Notes under the pieces: generated by a model
The model's database searches: none
Told to the model about the DNA's origin: nothing
Seen by the model: only the letters and a program-made list of their open reading frames with translations
Shown here: positions 50,105 to 59,200 of the stretch, piece after piece
Layout of the letters: each line of letters opens with the position of its first letter
Numbering within the stretch: the first letter of the stretch is position 1
Program-made: the position numbers and the translations under genes
Assembly (NCBI GenBank): GCA_035714085.1
Contig: DASTMP010000206.1
Location: 15,246-79,245, forward strand
DNA length: 64,000 bases
Origin: JAJVID01 sp035714085
Lineage (GTDB): Bacteria; Acidobacteriota; Blastocatellia; RBC074
Direction of reading: 5' to 3'

Positions 50105-52519
50105 TTATTCAATGCGCAGCGCGACCATCGGGTCCACTTTCGTCGCCCGCCGCGCCGGAACCCAGCAAGCCAGCAGGGCGACTGTGACAATCAGCAGCGC
50201 GATCAGGCCGAAGGTCATTGGATCAGTCGCGCTCACGTCGAACAGCAAAGTGGACATCAATCGAGTCAGCGCGAATGCGGCAGCCAGCCCCGCCCCCACG
50301 CCGAGCAGCGTCAGGCGCATCCCGGCGCCCACCACCAACCGCAGCACGTCACTCCGCGCGGCGCCCAACGCCACCCGAATGCCGATCTCATGCGTCCGCT
50401 GCGTGACCGCATAGCTCAATACGCCGTAGATGCCGACCGCGGCCAGCAACATTGCTACCGCCGCGAAGATTCCGAGCAGCAGCGTGGAAAACCGCTGTTG
50501 CGCGACGGATGTGGAAAGGATCTCGTCGAGTGTCCTGATATTGGCGATGGGTTGCTCTTTATCAAGCTGCAGGACCGCGTTTCGGATCGCCGCAGTAAGC
50601 TTGGCAGGGTCTCCCGCCGTGCGCGCCACCAGCGTCATGGAAGAATAGGTCTGTTGCGTGTAGGGTTCGTAAGTCTGCATGGGCGTCGCCTGATCCAGGC
50701 CATACTGTTTCACGTCGCCGACTATGCCCACGATTTCGTACCAGTCGGGATTTTTCCCTCCGCCGTCAAACGTGATGCGCTTGCCGATGGGGTCTTCGTC
50801 CGGGAATATCTTCCTCGCCATCGTCTCGTTGATCACAGCCACGTGCGGTGAATCCCTGACGTCGCGCTCGGTGAACAGTCTGCCCCGGCGCAACGGAATA
50901 CCCAAAGCTTTGAAGTAATCGGCGCTCGCCGCGTAAAAATTCGTGCTCTGGCCTGCGCCAGGCGGCAGGGCGGGGCGCCCCTGTACCACGAAGGCCAGCA
51001 CCGTATCGCCGGTCAAGGGTAAGGGGTTGGTCGCGCCCGCCGCCTGCACACCCGGCAGAGCGCCGACGTTTTCAAGCAGTTGCTGGAAGAAAGCGATCCT
51101 TTGAGTATCTTCGGGGTATTTCGTGCGCGGCAGCGACACTGTCAGCGTCAGCGTATTGTCAGGATTAAAACCCGGATCAACTTGCTGCAACCGCCAGAAG
51201 CTTTTGATGAACAATCCGGCGCCAACCAGCAACACCAGGGCCGAGGCGACTTCCAGCACGACCAGCGCGCTGCGAACAAGTTGTCGTTGCCTGCCTTCGG
51301 TCGAACCGCGCCCTGTGTCATTCATCGTCTCGTTCAGGTTCGGCTTGGAAGATTGCAGCGCGGGAACAAGCCCGAAAATCACTCCCGTCAGCAACGTGAC
51401 TACGGCGGTGAATGCCAGCGCGCGACCGTCGAGCGAAACATCGTTCATGCGCGGCAGGCCTTGCGGCGCCAGCTTCAACAATAAGTCCATACCCCATTTG
51501 GCCAGCGCCAACCCGGCGGCCCCGCCGAGGAGCGCGAGCAGACCGCTTTCGGTCAGCAATTGGCGGATGATCCGCGCCCGGCCCGCGCCGACCGCAGTGC
51601 GGATGGCGATCTCTTTTTGCCGCCCGGCGGCTCGCGCCAACAACAAGTTCGCCACGTTAGCGCAGGCAATCAACAGCACGAAAGCGACTGCGCACAGCAG
51701 GACAATCAAGGCCGGTTTGACGCTTCGGACAGTGTATTCAAGCAGCGGCATGAGTTTCACGCTCCATCCCGTATTGGCGTCGGGATATTGCGCAGCCAGT
51801 CGCCCCGCAATCGTAATCATCTCCGCGCGCGCATGATTCTCCGTGGCGCCGGGCTTGAGTCGCCCAATAGCGCCTAGCCAATGCCCACCGTGAATCTGGG
51901 TCTCCTGCGCGGTGAACGCCATCGGCTTCCACAAGTCGAGATCGGGCCCCCCGAAGCGAAACGTCGCGGGCATTACCCCAATCACGGTATAGCTCTGGCC
52001 ACTGAGTGTGAGCGTCTGGTTCAGGATTTTGGGATCGCCGCCGAACCGCCGCTGCCACAACCCGTAATTCAAGATCACCACGTTATCGCGTCCCGGCTGA
52101 TCTTCTTCGGGCAAAAAGTCCCGCCCAAGCAGCGGCTGCGCGCCGAGCATCGCAAAAAAACCATCGGTGACTTTCATTCCCCGTATTTGTTCCGGGTCTC
52201 CGGCGCCGATCATGTTAAAAGACACGCCGTTAAAAGCTACGAGTCGCTCGAAGACCGTGTTCTGCTTCCGCCAGTCCAGGAAATTGCCCGGCGAAACGGA
52301 GAACTCCGGGAATTGCGGCAGCTTCGTTTCGCGGATCAGCATCAGCCTGTCCGGGTCTTTGAAGGGCAGCGGACGCAGCAACACCCCGTTTACTACGCTG
52401 AAAATCGCCGCATTGGCCCCAATGCCGAGCGCCAGCGTGATGACGGCAATCAGCGTAAACCCTGGTTTCTGTAACAACATTCGCGCGCCGTAGCGCAGGT
52501 CTTGCCATAATGTCTGCAT
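50105..52519 (-). CDS. ADOP-18: prefix-less orphan permease, 804 aa
   Basis: The ATG at 52519 has GGAG 6 nt upstream and gives MQTLWQDLRYGARMLLQKPGFT, again starting where other members end their prefix. Domain order is TM1 near 20 (LGIGANAAIFSVVNGVLLRPLPF), first periplasmic domain 50-265 (NFLDWRKQNTVFERLVAF, LWKPMAFTAQE), coupling region ACANVANLLLARAAGRQKEIAIRTAVGAG near 283, TM5 near 415, second periplasmic domain and FtsX2 with RTHEIGIRVALGAARSDVLRL. It is close in sequence to the main MacB-like branch. It has no PadR next to it. A promoter could not be assigned with confidence in the repeat-rich upstream gap. Confidence 0.94.
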   Translation of the reverse strand: MQTLWQDLRYGARMLLQKPGFTLIAVITLALGIGANAAIFSVVNGVLLRPLPFKDPDRLMLIRETKLPQFPEFSVSPGNFLDWRKQNTVFERLVAFNGVSFNMIGAGDPEQIRGMKVTDGFFAMLGAQPLLGRDFLPEEDQPGRDNVVILNYGLWQRRFGGDPKILNQTLTLSGQSYTVIGVMPATFRFGGPDLDLWKPMAFTAQETQIHGGHWLGAIGRLKPGATENHARAEMITIAGRLAAQYPDANTGWSVKLMPLLEYTVRSVKPALIVLLCAVAFVLLIACANVANLLLARAAGRQKEIAIRTAVGAGRARIIRQLLTESGLLALLGGAAGLALAKWGMDLLLKLAPQGLPRMNDVSLDGRALAFTAVVTLLTGVIFGLVPALQSSKPNLNETMNDTGRGSTEGRQRQLVRSALVVLEVASALVLLVGAGLFIKSFWRLQQVDPGFNPDNTLTLTVSLPRTKYPEDTQRIAFFQQLLENVGALPGVQAAGATNPLPLTGDTVLAFVVQGRPALPPGAGQSTNFYAASADYFKALGIPLRRGRLFTERDVRDSPHVAVINETMARKIFPDEDPIGKRITFDGGGKNPDWYEIVGIVGDVKQYGLDQATPMQTYEPYTQQTYSSMTLVARTAGDPAKLTAAIRNAVLQLDKEQPIANIRTLDEILSTSVAQQRFSTLLLGIFAAVAMLLAAVGIYGVLSYAVTQRTHEIGIRVALGAARSDVLRLVVGAGMRLTLLGVGAGLAAAFALTRLMSTLLFDVSATDPMTFGLIALLIVTVALLACWVPARRATKVDPMVALRIE

Positions 52520-52887
52520 GTTTTCTCCGGATAGCAGGGATGATTCTCAGGAAGCCTAAAACCGTTGCAGGTCCCGGCCCATCAACAAATCCGATCTATT
52601 ATCCAAACGTCGTGCCATTGCGGTGATAGGACTAAGTGTTGCGATCAAGCGGCTTGAGCGCACATTGCGTCTCTCTCGGTCGTTCCGAGTGTGCGCTTCT
52701 GGGAAAGGAGAGTCCCAAAATCGCCCAAAATCGCCCAAAATCGGATGAGAGCGGCGCCTTTCAATCGGGCCGGTCATAATATTCCGCGCCATTAATCAGT
52801 ACCGCGAGCGGTAGCGAGCGTCGCAGATTGAGCGTGAGCGCTCGCTACCACTCGCGGTATTGATCAGGCCAAAGTCTAACCGCCATC
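52520..52887. repeat. 368-base spacer with a REP-like hairpin and a 10-bp tandem repeat
   Basis: No credible gene is seen. Three copies in tandem of the 10-mer CCCAAAATCG lie at 52714-52743. A hairpin with arms at 52795-52820 and 52839-52864 is nearly perfect. Its left arm contains ATCAGTACCGCGAGCGGTA, the core of the hairpin at 5185-5224, showing a dispersed repeat family. It separates the minus-strand aldolase-like gene from ADOP-18; the ADOP-18 promoter should lie in the right-hand part of this gap's near side (52520-52700), but no clear boxes were found. Confidence 0.7.
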
Positions 52888-53676
52888 TCATTCAAACAAA
52901 TCTGGTTGTTCTTTCGTGATGCGGGCATAGAGCGGCTGGAACTGGAACCAGCCGGCGATCGCGGAACCGACTTGTTGGCGAGTGAGTTCAGCGTTTTCGT
53001 GTTCGATCAGTCGCAATTCGCCGGCGGCTGAGGCGAGCAACTGCGCATGGCAACTGCGGTCCATCGTGATGAACCACCATGCGGCCTCGTCAACCGTTCG
53101 GCCGACGGTCAGCAATCCGTGGTTGCGCAGGATGACGGCTTTGTAATGGCCGAGCGCGGTGGCGATGCGATGGCCTTCGACCGGGTCGTAGACCACGCCG
53201 GTGAAATCGTCAAAGACGCCATGGTCTTCATAGAACGCGCAGGCGTCCTGGGTAATCGGGTCGAGCGGGCGCCCCAACGCCGACCACGATTTGCCATACA
53301 TCGAATGCGCATGGGCTGCGGCAACGCAATCGGGGCGCGCCGCGTGAACCGACGAGTGGATGGCGAAGGCGGCGACGTTGACCGGGTATTCGCCTTCGAC
53401 AACCTCGCCTTTATGGTTGACCAGCACCAGATCAGAGACGCGAATCCGGCCGAAGTCTATGCCGAACGGATTGACCCAGAAATGGTCCTGTTTTTCCGGG
53501 TCGCGCGCGGTGATGTGCCCCGCCACTCCTTCGTCGAATCCGAATTTTGCGAAGAGGCGGAAGGCGGCGGCCAATCGCTGTTTTCGATGCATCCGCTCCT
53601 CCTCGACCGACTCGAAAGTCGGCGGCAGTGGCAAATTGAAAGGCTGAGATGAGTTGATCATCGTTTCTGCTGGCAT
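52888..53676 (-). CDS. Class II aldolase/adducin-family protein, 262 aa
   Basis: The protein has the class II aldolase/adducin head fold: an N-terminal helix (HRKQRLAAAFRLFAKFGFDEG), GVAGHITAR as the phosphate loop region, then HAHSMYGKSW and RNHGLLTVG. The zinc ligands would be His122, His124 and His186. The place that holds the catalytic Glu in fuculose-phosphate aldolase reads VNVAAFAIHSSVHAARPD, with no Glu. Aldol cleavage of sugar phosphates is therefore doubtful; relatives include adducin-like and decarboxylase-like proteins. The ATG at 53676 has AGGAG 7 nt upstream. It lies after a heptamer repeat and in the same direction as the upstream secreted-protein gene, but nothing shows a shared pathway. 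Confidence 0.88.
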   Translation of the reverse strand: MPAETMINSSQPFNLPLPPTFESVEEERMHRKQRLAAAFRLFAKFGFDEGVAGHITARDPEKQDHFWVNPFGIDFGRIRVSDLVLVNHKGEVVEGEYPVNVAAFAIHSSVHAARPDCVAAAHAHSMYGKSWSALGRPLDPITQDACAFYEDHGVFDDFTGVVYDPVEGHRIATALGHYKAVILRNHGLLTVGRTVDEAAWWFITMDRSCHAQLLASAAGELRLIEHENAELTRQQVGSAIAGWFQFQPLYARITKEQPDLFE

Positions 53677-53693
53677 AGGTTTCTCCTACAAAA

Positions 53694-53783
53694 AGTGGGC
53701 AGTGGGTAGTGGGTAGTGGGTAGTGGGTAGTGGGTAGTGAAAAGATCAAAACTGTCCACTACCCACTGCCCACTGCCCACTTT
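53694..53783. repeat. Heptamer tandem repeat AGTGGGT with G-quadruplex potential
   Basis: Five exact AGTGGGT units (53701-53735) follow one AGTGGGC (53694-53700). Past a 16-20-nt gap the complementary words CCCACT repeat in inverted form (about 53756-53783), so the region can also fold back. The plus strand holds six GGG tracts spaced by 4-nt loops, which fits the canonical G-quadruplex pattern. It occupies most of the space between the aldolase-like gene and the secreted-protein gene. Confidence 0.85.
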
Positions 53784-53789
53784 CGTCGC

Positions 53790-55232
53790 TTATTGGCAAT
53801 CCACCGCTCCCTCGCGCTTGTAGCTCTGGTACCAGGCGTTCGGCGCGTAAGTCCTCTCGGTCAGCAAGGGCTGCCACCCGTCCAGATCGATGCCTGAGAT
53901 GGAAAGGCGGTATCTGATCTTGGTCTCGCTCATCACTTCACGCTCGAATCGTTCGCGCAAAACGGGGTGGCCACCCGGCCCGGCCGGTCCGCCGGACTGG
54001 ATGTAAGCTTTCGTTTGCAAGCAGAAGGCGCCCTTCTGCTCGTTGAAGAAGATGTAATTCGGGATCAAATCTACGGAGAAGTTGTAGAGGACGCCGGCTT
54101 TGAAAATTCCTCTCCCGCCGAAGAGCCATTGACTGGATTTCTGCGCGCCGTCCGGCTCCGGCTCCACCGAGCCTTTATGAACGCGCATGCCCAGAGCGCC
54201 GGTGAATCCGCGACTGCCCCGGTCGGGGTAGAGAGACGGGAAGGGCGAATAAGAGCCGTCAACGGGAAATCGGACCGAGTATTTCAGCCGGATGCCGATC
54301 GGGTTGCCCTTCTCCGAGAGCAGAGGCTCGTCATCCCAGCTCACGATCTGCGCGCGAATGACCTTGTATTCGCCTTCGACGACGTTAGGATTCCACTCCT
54401 GCGGCGTCCAGGTTTGGGCCTGATTGTCCTCCTCGGTCGGCGCGCCTTCCGGCCGGGGGTTGGCCCCGGCCCCGGTCCCGGCGCCGGACGGGTTGGAGGC
54501 CTGCGGTCTGATCAGCCATCCGATCACACGTTGAAAGCTCTTGCCGCTCGTGTCACGTCCGCGCGCCGAGACGCGGAAGGGCCGATCCGGCGTGTCCAGT
54601 AGTAGCGTGAAGTTGTACGGGATTGAATAATCGCTCTGCCGGAACTTGATCGGCGCAATCAATTCGCCTTGCTCGTCAATCATCCGGAATTCTATTGTAT
54701 CGATGTTGTAACTCGACGTGTGAATTTGCGCGTGCTGCCGCGCCCTGCGAACCGGTAGAAACCTGTCCATGGAAAAGACTCCGGCGCGCCCGAAGAACTG
54801 AATGCAGCAGACGTGAAGTTCGCCCTGAGTCATGACCGAAGTCATAAATCCGCCCGATCCGGACAGACGAATCTTCCACTTGCCGGGCCTCGGATCCCAC
54901 AGCAGAATCGAGCGTTTATCCGTCGCGCCCTCTTTGGTATTGGTGATCGCGAGGTTTGGCATGTTCGAGGCGAGCGGTCGGTCGGAAGGCGTGATGATCG
55001 CCCAATTGACGTCGCCAGTGGATTGAAGGTTGAACTGCAACTTCCAAACGCCGACCTCGACCGGGACCTCGATCTCACGAACCTGCGCGGCAAGCTCGCC
55101 TGATTGGATCAAAATGTATTGCGCGTTCGGGTCGTCCTGAGCGCAAGCGACAGACGATATGAACGCCGAACAGGCCGTGATCGCGGCGAAGTAAAGAAGC
55201 GACTTCAAACCTTCTTTCAGTAATTTGAACAT
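53790..55232 (-). CDS. Secreted protein of unknown function, 480 aa
   Basis: An N-terminal signal peptide (LLYFAAITACSAFISSVACA, cut probably after residue 31) shows export. Residues 33-155 and 195-245 look like beta-sandwich modules. Segments such as WDPRPGKWKIRLSGSGG and FTLLLDTPDRPFRVSARGRD resemble the accessory beta domains of VWA7/hemicentin-type extracellular proteins, a weak similarity by eye. Residues 248-280 are a Gly/Ala/Pro/Glu-rich linker. The C-terminal 200 residues have many Tyr and Trp and no recognised motif. A VCC pair lies near 144. The ATG at 55232 has GAGG about 11 nt upstream. No enzyme motif is seen, and the family is not recognised with confidence. Confidence 0.8.
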   Translation of the reverse strand: MFKLLKEGLKSLLYFAAITACSAFISSVACAQDDPNAQYILIQSGELAAQVREIEVPVEVGVWKLQFNLQSTGDVNWAIITPSDRPLASNMPNLAITNTKEGATDKRSILLWDPRPGKWKIRLSGSGGFMTSVMTQGELHVCCIQFFGRAGVFSMDRFLPVRRARQHAQIHTSSYNIDTIEFRMIDEQGELIAPIKFRQSDYSIPYNFTLLLDTPDRPFRVSARGRDTSGKSFQRVIGWLIRPQASNPSGAGTGAGANPRPEGAPTEEDNQAQTWTPQEWNPNVVEGEYKVIRAQIVSWDDEPLLSEKGNPIGIRLKYSVRFPVDGSYSPFPSLYPDRGSRGFTGALGMRVHKGSVEPEPDGAQKSSQWLFGGRGIFKAGVLYNFSVDLIPNYIFFNEQKGAFCLQTKAYIQSGGPAGPGGHPVLRERFEREVMSETKIRYRLSISGIDLDGWQPLLTERTYAPNAWYQSYKREGAVDCQ

Positions 55233-55578
55233 GCGGTAAAAATCCTCACTGCATCGGATACGGAGTTCAGGGTATGTGCGCGGGCTTCAGGATAACTGTA
55301 ACGCCGCAGATTGGAAAGAGGATCGAGGATCGAGGATCGAAGATCGAGGATCGAAGATCGAGGATCGAAAATAGAAAGGATAAAGCGATCTCAGATACCG
55401 AGATCTATGCTCTTCTTCGTCATCTTCGTTTCTTCGTGGTTTAGACGTCTATTCCAATTTCGTTGGCTTCGATCCTCGATCCGCAATCCTCCATCTTCAA
55501 TAATTTGGTGGTTGCATTTAAATCTCAAACGCCATAAAGTTCTCGCCGCCTTTGCTGCCCCGCTAGCAGCGCATATGA
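55233..55578. repeat. Divergent spacer with heptamer tandem repeat GAGGATC
   Basis: Seven head-to-tail heptamers at 55318-55366 read GAGGATC, with GAAGATC at the fourth and sixth. Related words in the opposite orientation (GATCCTCGATCC, CCATCTTC) lie near 55467-55500. The 346-base gap separates the minus-strand secreted-protein gene from the plus-strand NYN gene, so it must hold both promoters; none was clear. The open frame across 55311-55592 only reflects the repeat. Confidence 0.8.
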
Positions 55579-56055
55579 GTGTACATAATTGACGGCAACA
55601 ACGTGATTGGAGGGCGAGTTGGATGGCATCGCGATAAACCCGGCTCGCGGCGAATCCTCATGCATGACCTGGCGCGACTGGCCAGGTCGAAAAGGCTCAG
55701 GCTAAACGTCGTCTTCGACGGCGCGCCCGATTCACAATTCCCCGATGGATCTAGCTATCGTGGCGTCAGAATATTTTACTCTCGACTCGGCTCCGACGCC
55801 GACGCCCGCATCATCGAGATGGTCGAGGCCGATCGGAATAAAAAAAGTCTCGTCGTTGTGACCTCGGATAGAAAGCTCGCTTCGCGCGTCCGCGCCTGTG
55901 GCGCGCGCGTTATGCGATCAGGCGAATTCCGCCGGATGCTGGACGAAGCTGTCGAGAACTCTCCTGATCAAGAGTCAGACGCTCCAAACATCAAGGATGA
56001 CGAAGTGAATGAATGGCTGCGATATTTCGGCGTCGAAGAACCCAACAGCGGCTAG
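55579..56055 (+). CDS. NYN-domain (YacP/Rae1-like) RNA endonuclease, 158 aa
   Basis: The GTG at 55579 begins MYIIDGNNVIG, the first acidic motif of the NYN/PIN-like fold. Further acidic positions are in VVFDGAPD (about 45-52), SRLGSDADARIIEMV (about 69-83) and VVTSDRKLASRVRACGARV (about 92-110), giving the usual cluster of Asp residues that bind the metal. Such proteins cut RNA; Rae1 of Bacillus acts on mRNA at the ribosome. The C-terminal tail (130-158) is acidic. No ribosome-binding site is evident. The gene is 181 nt upstream of the penicillin-binding protein gene, which has its own promoter, so the two are probably separate units. Confidence 0.88.
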   Translation: MYIIDGNNVIGGRVGWHRDKPGSRRILMHDLARLARSKRLRLNVVFDGAPDSQFPDGSSYRGVRIFYSRLGSDADARIIEMVEADRNKKSLVVVTSDRKLASRVRACGARVMRSGEFRRMLDEAVENSPDQESDAPNIKDDEVNEWLRYFGVEEPNSG

Positions 56056-56101
56056 GCAAATAACATTGAATAACCAAATATATGGCATAATTTCAGATTT
56101 C

Positions 56102-56119
56102 ATATGCCATATGGCATAT
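56102..56119. promoter_or_regulatory. Perfect 18-bp palindrome upstream of the PBP promoter
   Basis: ATATGCCATATGGCATAT is exactly self-complementary. A half-site copy (ATATGGCATAA) stands about 20 nt before it and GGCATAATTTC recurs inside the -10 region at 56183-56193. It lies 44 nt ahead of the -35 box of the PBP gene. It may be an operator for an unknown dimeric regulator; the word is AT-rich in a GC-rich genome, which argues against a chance match. Confidence 0.55.
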
Positions 56120-56162
56120 TTCACATTTCATTTGACGTATGAAATATCCACTTGCCCTGCGT

Positions 56163-56191
56163 TTGACTCCCTCTCGATAATCGGCATAATT
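56163..56191 (+). promoter_or_regulatory. Sigma-70-type promoter of the PBP gene
   Basis: -35 TTGACT (56163-56168), a 17-nt spacer and -10 ATAATT (56186-56191) lie 45 nt before the ATG at 56237. A GAGGA ribosome-binding site is at 56223-56227. The box spacing and fit are good for a housekeeping promoter. Confidence 0.65.
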
Positions 56192-56236
56192 TCTCTGTCC
56201 GTGCTAGCCCCCATTGGCTACTGAGGAATTTCGATA

Positions 56237-59200
56237 ATGGCCAGACAAGATTTTCGATACCTAACGTGGCGACAGGCTCCATTCAAACGCGCCTACTATC
56301 ATGCGACATCGCGCATCGTTATTGCTCCACTACTGATCATCGGACTGATCCTAATCGGAGCTTTCTTCTATTACTACAACCGTTACAGCGCGATCATTGA
56401 CGCCGGTTTGCGCGGCGACATCTTCGTGCGGTCAGCGGGGATTTACGCAGCGCCGCTCACCATTCGCGACGGATCGGGAACCCGGTTGAGCGACGTTATC
56501 GCCCAGTTGCGGAAGCTCGGCTACCAGCAAGGCCCCGCCGTAGCGAACGACAAGCGCGGGCACTATTCCACGCGCAATAACGTGTTAGAGATTTATCCTG
56601 GGAGCGACACCAAGATCGACGGTGATAAAGCGTTTCCGAATCTCCGCGTGACCTTCACGAGAAACGGCGAGAGCGTTCAGAAGATGGTCGATCTGGACAA
56701 CCAGCAACAATTGGGTCAGGCGCAGATCGAGCCTGAGCTGATCTCGTCAGTGGTCAACCAGGAGCGCGAAAAACGCAAAATCATCGACTACAAAGACCTG
56801 CCCAAAACGCTGGTCGACGGCATCACCTCGATTGAGGACCGCCAATTCTTCGAGCATTCGGGCATCAACTGGCGGGGCGTCTTGCGCGCGCTCTCCCGCG
56901 ACTTCCAGACGGGCGAGATCAAGGAGGGCGGCAGTTCGATCACTCAACAGCTGGTCAAAAACTTTTTCCTCAAACCCGACCGCACCTGGAAGCGAAAACT
57001 CTCCGAAGCCTACATGTCCGTCATCCTCGAACAGCGGCTGAGCAAAGAGGAGATCATGGCGATGTATTGCAACCAGATCTACCTGGGCCAGCGCGGAGGA
57101 TTTTCGATCAACGGGTTCGGCGAGGCTGCGCGCTCCTATTTCGGCAAAGACGTTTCTCAACTGTCGCTTCAGGAATCGGCGCTGCTGGCCGGAATTATCC
57201 AAAGCCCGAATTACTATTCGCCCTTTACGCATGCTGACCGCGCGATCGAGCGCCGCAACAAGGTCCTGGACGACATGGTCGAAACCGACAAGATCACGCG
57301 CGACCAGGCCATCGCCGCAAAGAAAGCGCCGCTAGGCGTGGTGGCCACCCAATCGGGGGGGGTGGACGCATCGGACGCGCCTTATTTCATCGACTACCTG
57401 ACGCGACAGGTCGAAAGCCAGTACGACGAGCGCGACGGCAGTCTGCGGTCGCTTCGCATTTATTCGACGATAGACCTGGAATTGCAGCACGCCGCATATC
57501 AGGCGGTCTCGAAACGCATGCTCGAGGTCGACAAGCTGTTCGCAAAGCGCAAGGGAGGCGCGGCGGGTTTGCAGGCCGCGATGGTGGCGATGAACGCGAA
57601 GACCGGCGAAATTCTGGCGATGGTCGGCGGGCGCGATTACGCGCAGAGCCAGCTCAACCGCGCGACAGACGCGAGACGCCAGCCAGGATCGGTCTTCAAA
57701 CCGTTCGTTTACGCGACCGCGATCGCGGCCGGCGCCGATAACCCGAGCAACCCGATCACCACCGCGACGACCTTCATTGACGAGCCTAAGACATTCCAGG
57801 GCGGCTACTCGCCGAGCAACTTCGGCGACAACTTTACGATGGGTCCGATCACCTTGCGCGACGCGCTGGTGAAGTCGAAGAACGTAATCACGGTCGAGCT
57901 CGCACAAACCGTCGGCCTCGGGAACGTCGCGCGCCTGGCCGAGAAGGCCGGTTTGACGAAAGTCCAGCAGGTGCTTTCGATGGCGTTGGGCACGGCCGAA
58001 CAGACCCCGCTGCAAATGACATCGGCCTACACCACCTTCGCCAACGGGGGACGCCGCATCGCGCCGGTCGCCGTAAAACGGGTGACGAGCAAAGATGGTA
58101 CGACGTTGTTCGAATCGCGCGCCGAAAAGCGGGACGTGATGAGCCCACAGGTGGCCTACATTATGACCTCTATGATGCAGGACGTGCTCGATCACGGCAC
58201 GGGGACCCGCGTCAGGCAGATGGGCTTTACCGGCGTGGCCGCCGGAAAGACGGGGTCGTCGAAGGACGCCTGGTTCGCCGGCTATACGCCTAACCTCGTC
58301 TGCGTAGTTTGGGTCGGCTTCGACAACAACGACGACATCAAGCTGACCGGCGGAGTCGTCGCTGCGCCGATCTGGGCCGATTTTATGATCCGCGCCCTGC
58401 GCATTCGCCCCGAACTCGGCGGAACTTTCGAAGCCCCCACCGAAGGCCTGGTCGTCTGTGACATCGATCCGGCGACCGGAGCCGCTCCGAGCGACGCTAC
58501 AACAGCAACGCGCCGCGAGATTTTCCTGGCAGGCACGGAGCCGACTGGCGCCCAACCGGCGCCTGAAGGTCCAGTTCCCATCCCTGACTCATCTTCGACT
58601 GCCGACGGCGCCTCTTCAGCGCCCAAATCGCCGGATGACAATGGCCGCGCGGCATCCGGCGCCGGGATTCCGCTTCCGCCAGACGCGCGCAGACCCGAAC
58701 CGCGTCCGGAATCCACGCCGAGTCAGAAATGGTCATTCGGCGCCAGATTGAAAGACTTCCTGGGCCTCGGCTCTTCGCCGAAGCCGAAGCCGACGCCGAC
58801 GCCATCACCGACGCCGAAGCCCGCGCAGGAAGACGCTCTACGATCGCCCCAGAGGCAATTTCAGGGGCCTGCTCAAGCGACTACGCCGAGGACGACGCCG
58901 ACTCTCAAACCGGTCGCGTTCGACACCATCAGCGCGACCGGCGCCACAATCCCCACCGTGACCCCGAAACAAAAACCACCGCCTCGCTCACAAGTCGCGA
59001 CGAGACCTCGCAGGGTAACGGAGCGGAATCAGAGCGAGAAGTTTATCGCCAAGTCGCCCGGCGAATCACGAAGCGCCCCTCCCCATAAAGAAAAGTCCGC
59101 CGCAAATAAGAACGACCAGAAAAGATCAGTCGAGAAGCTGGCTTCCAAGAACAACGAGAAAAAATCAGTCGAGAAGCTGGCTTCCAAGAACGACCAGAAA

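Noticed and set aside
52556..52792. Minus-strand open frame of 78 codons
   Set aside because: It includes a 10-bp tandem repeat, has no start signal and shows no known motif.
55311..55592. Plus-strand open frame through the GAGGATC repeat
   Set aside because: A 7-bp repeat free of stops gives a long frame by itself; the real NYN gene starts at 55579 in a different frame.
56009..56224. Plus-strand open frame of 71 codons after the NYN gene
   Set aside because: It overlaps the end of the NYN gene and runs across the PBP promoter and palindrome; no family likeness.
57332..58555. Minus-strand open frame of 407 codons opposite the PBP gene
   Set aside because: It is the antisense shadow of a GC-rich gene with clear catalytic motifs; the product is Arg/Gly/Ala-rich without domains.
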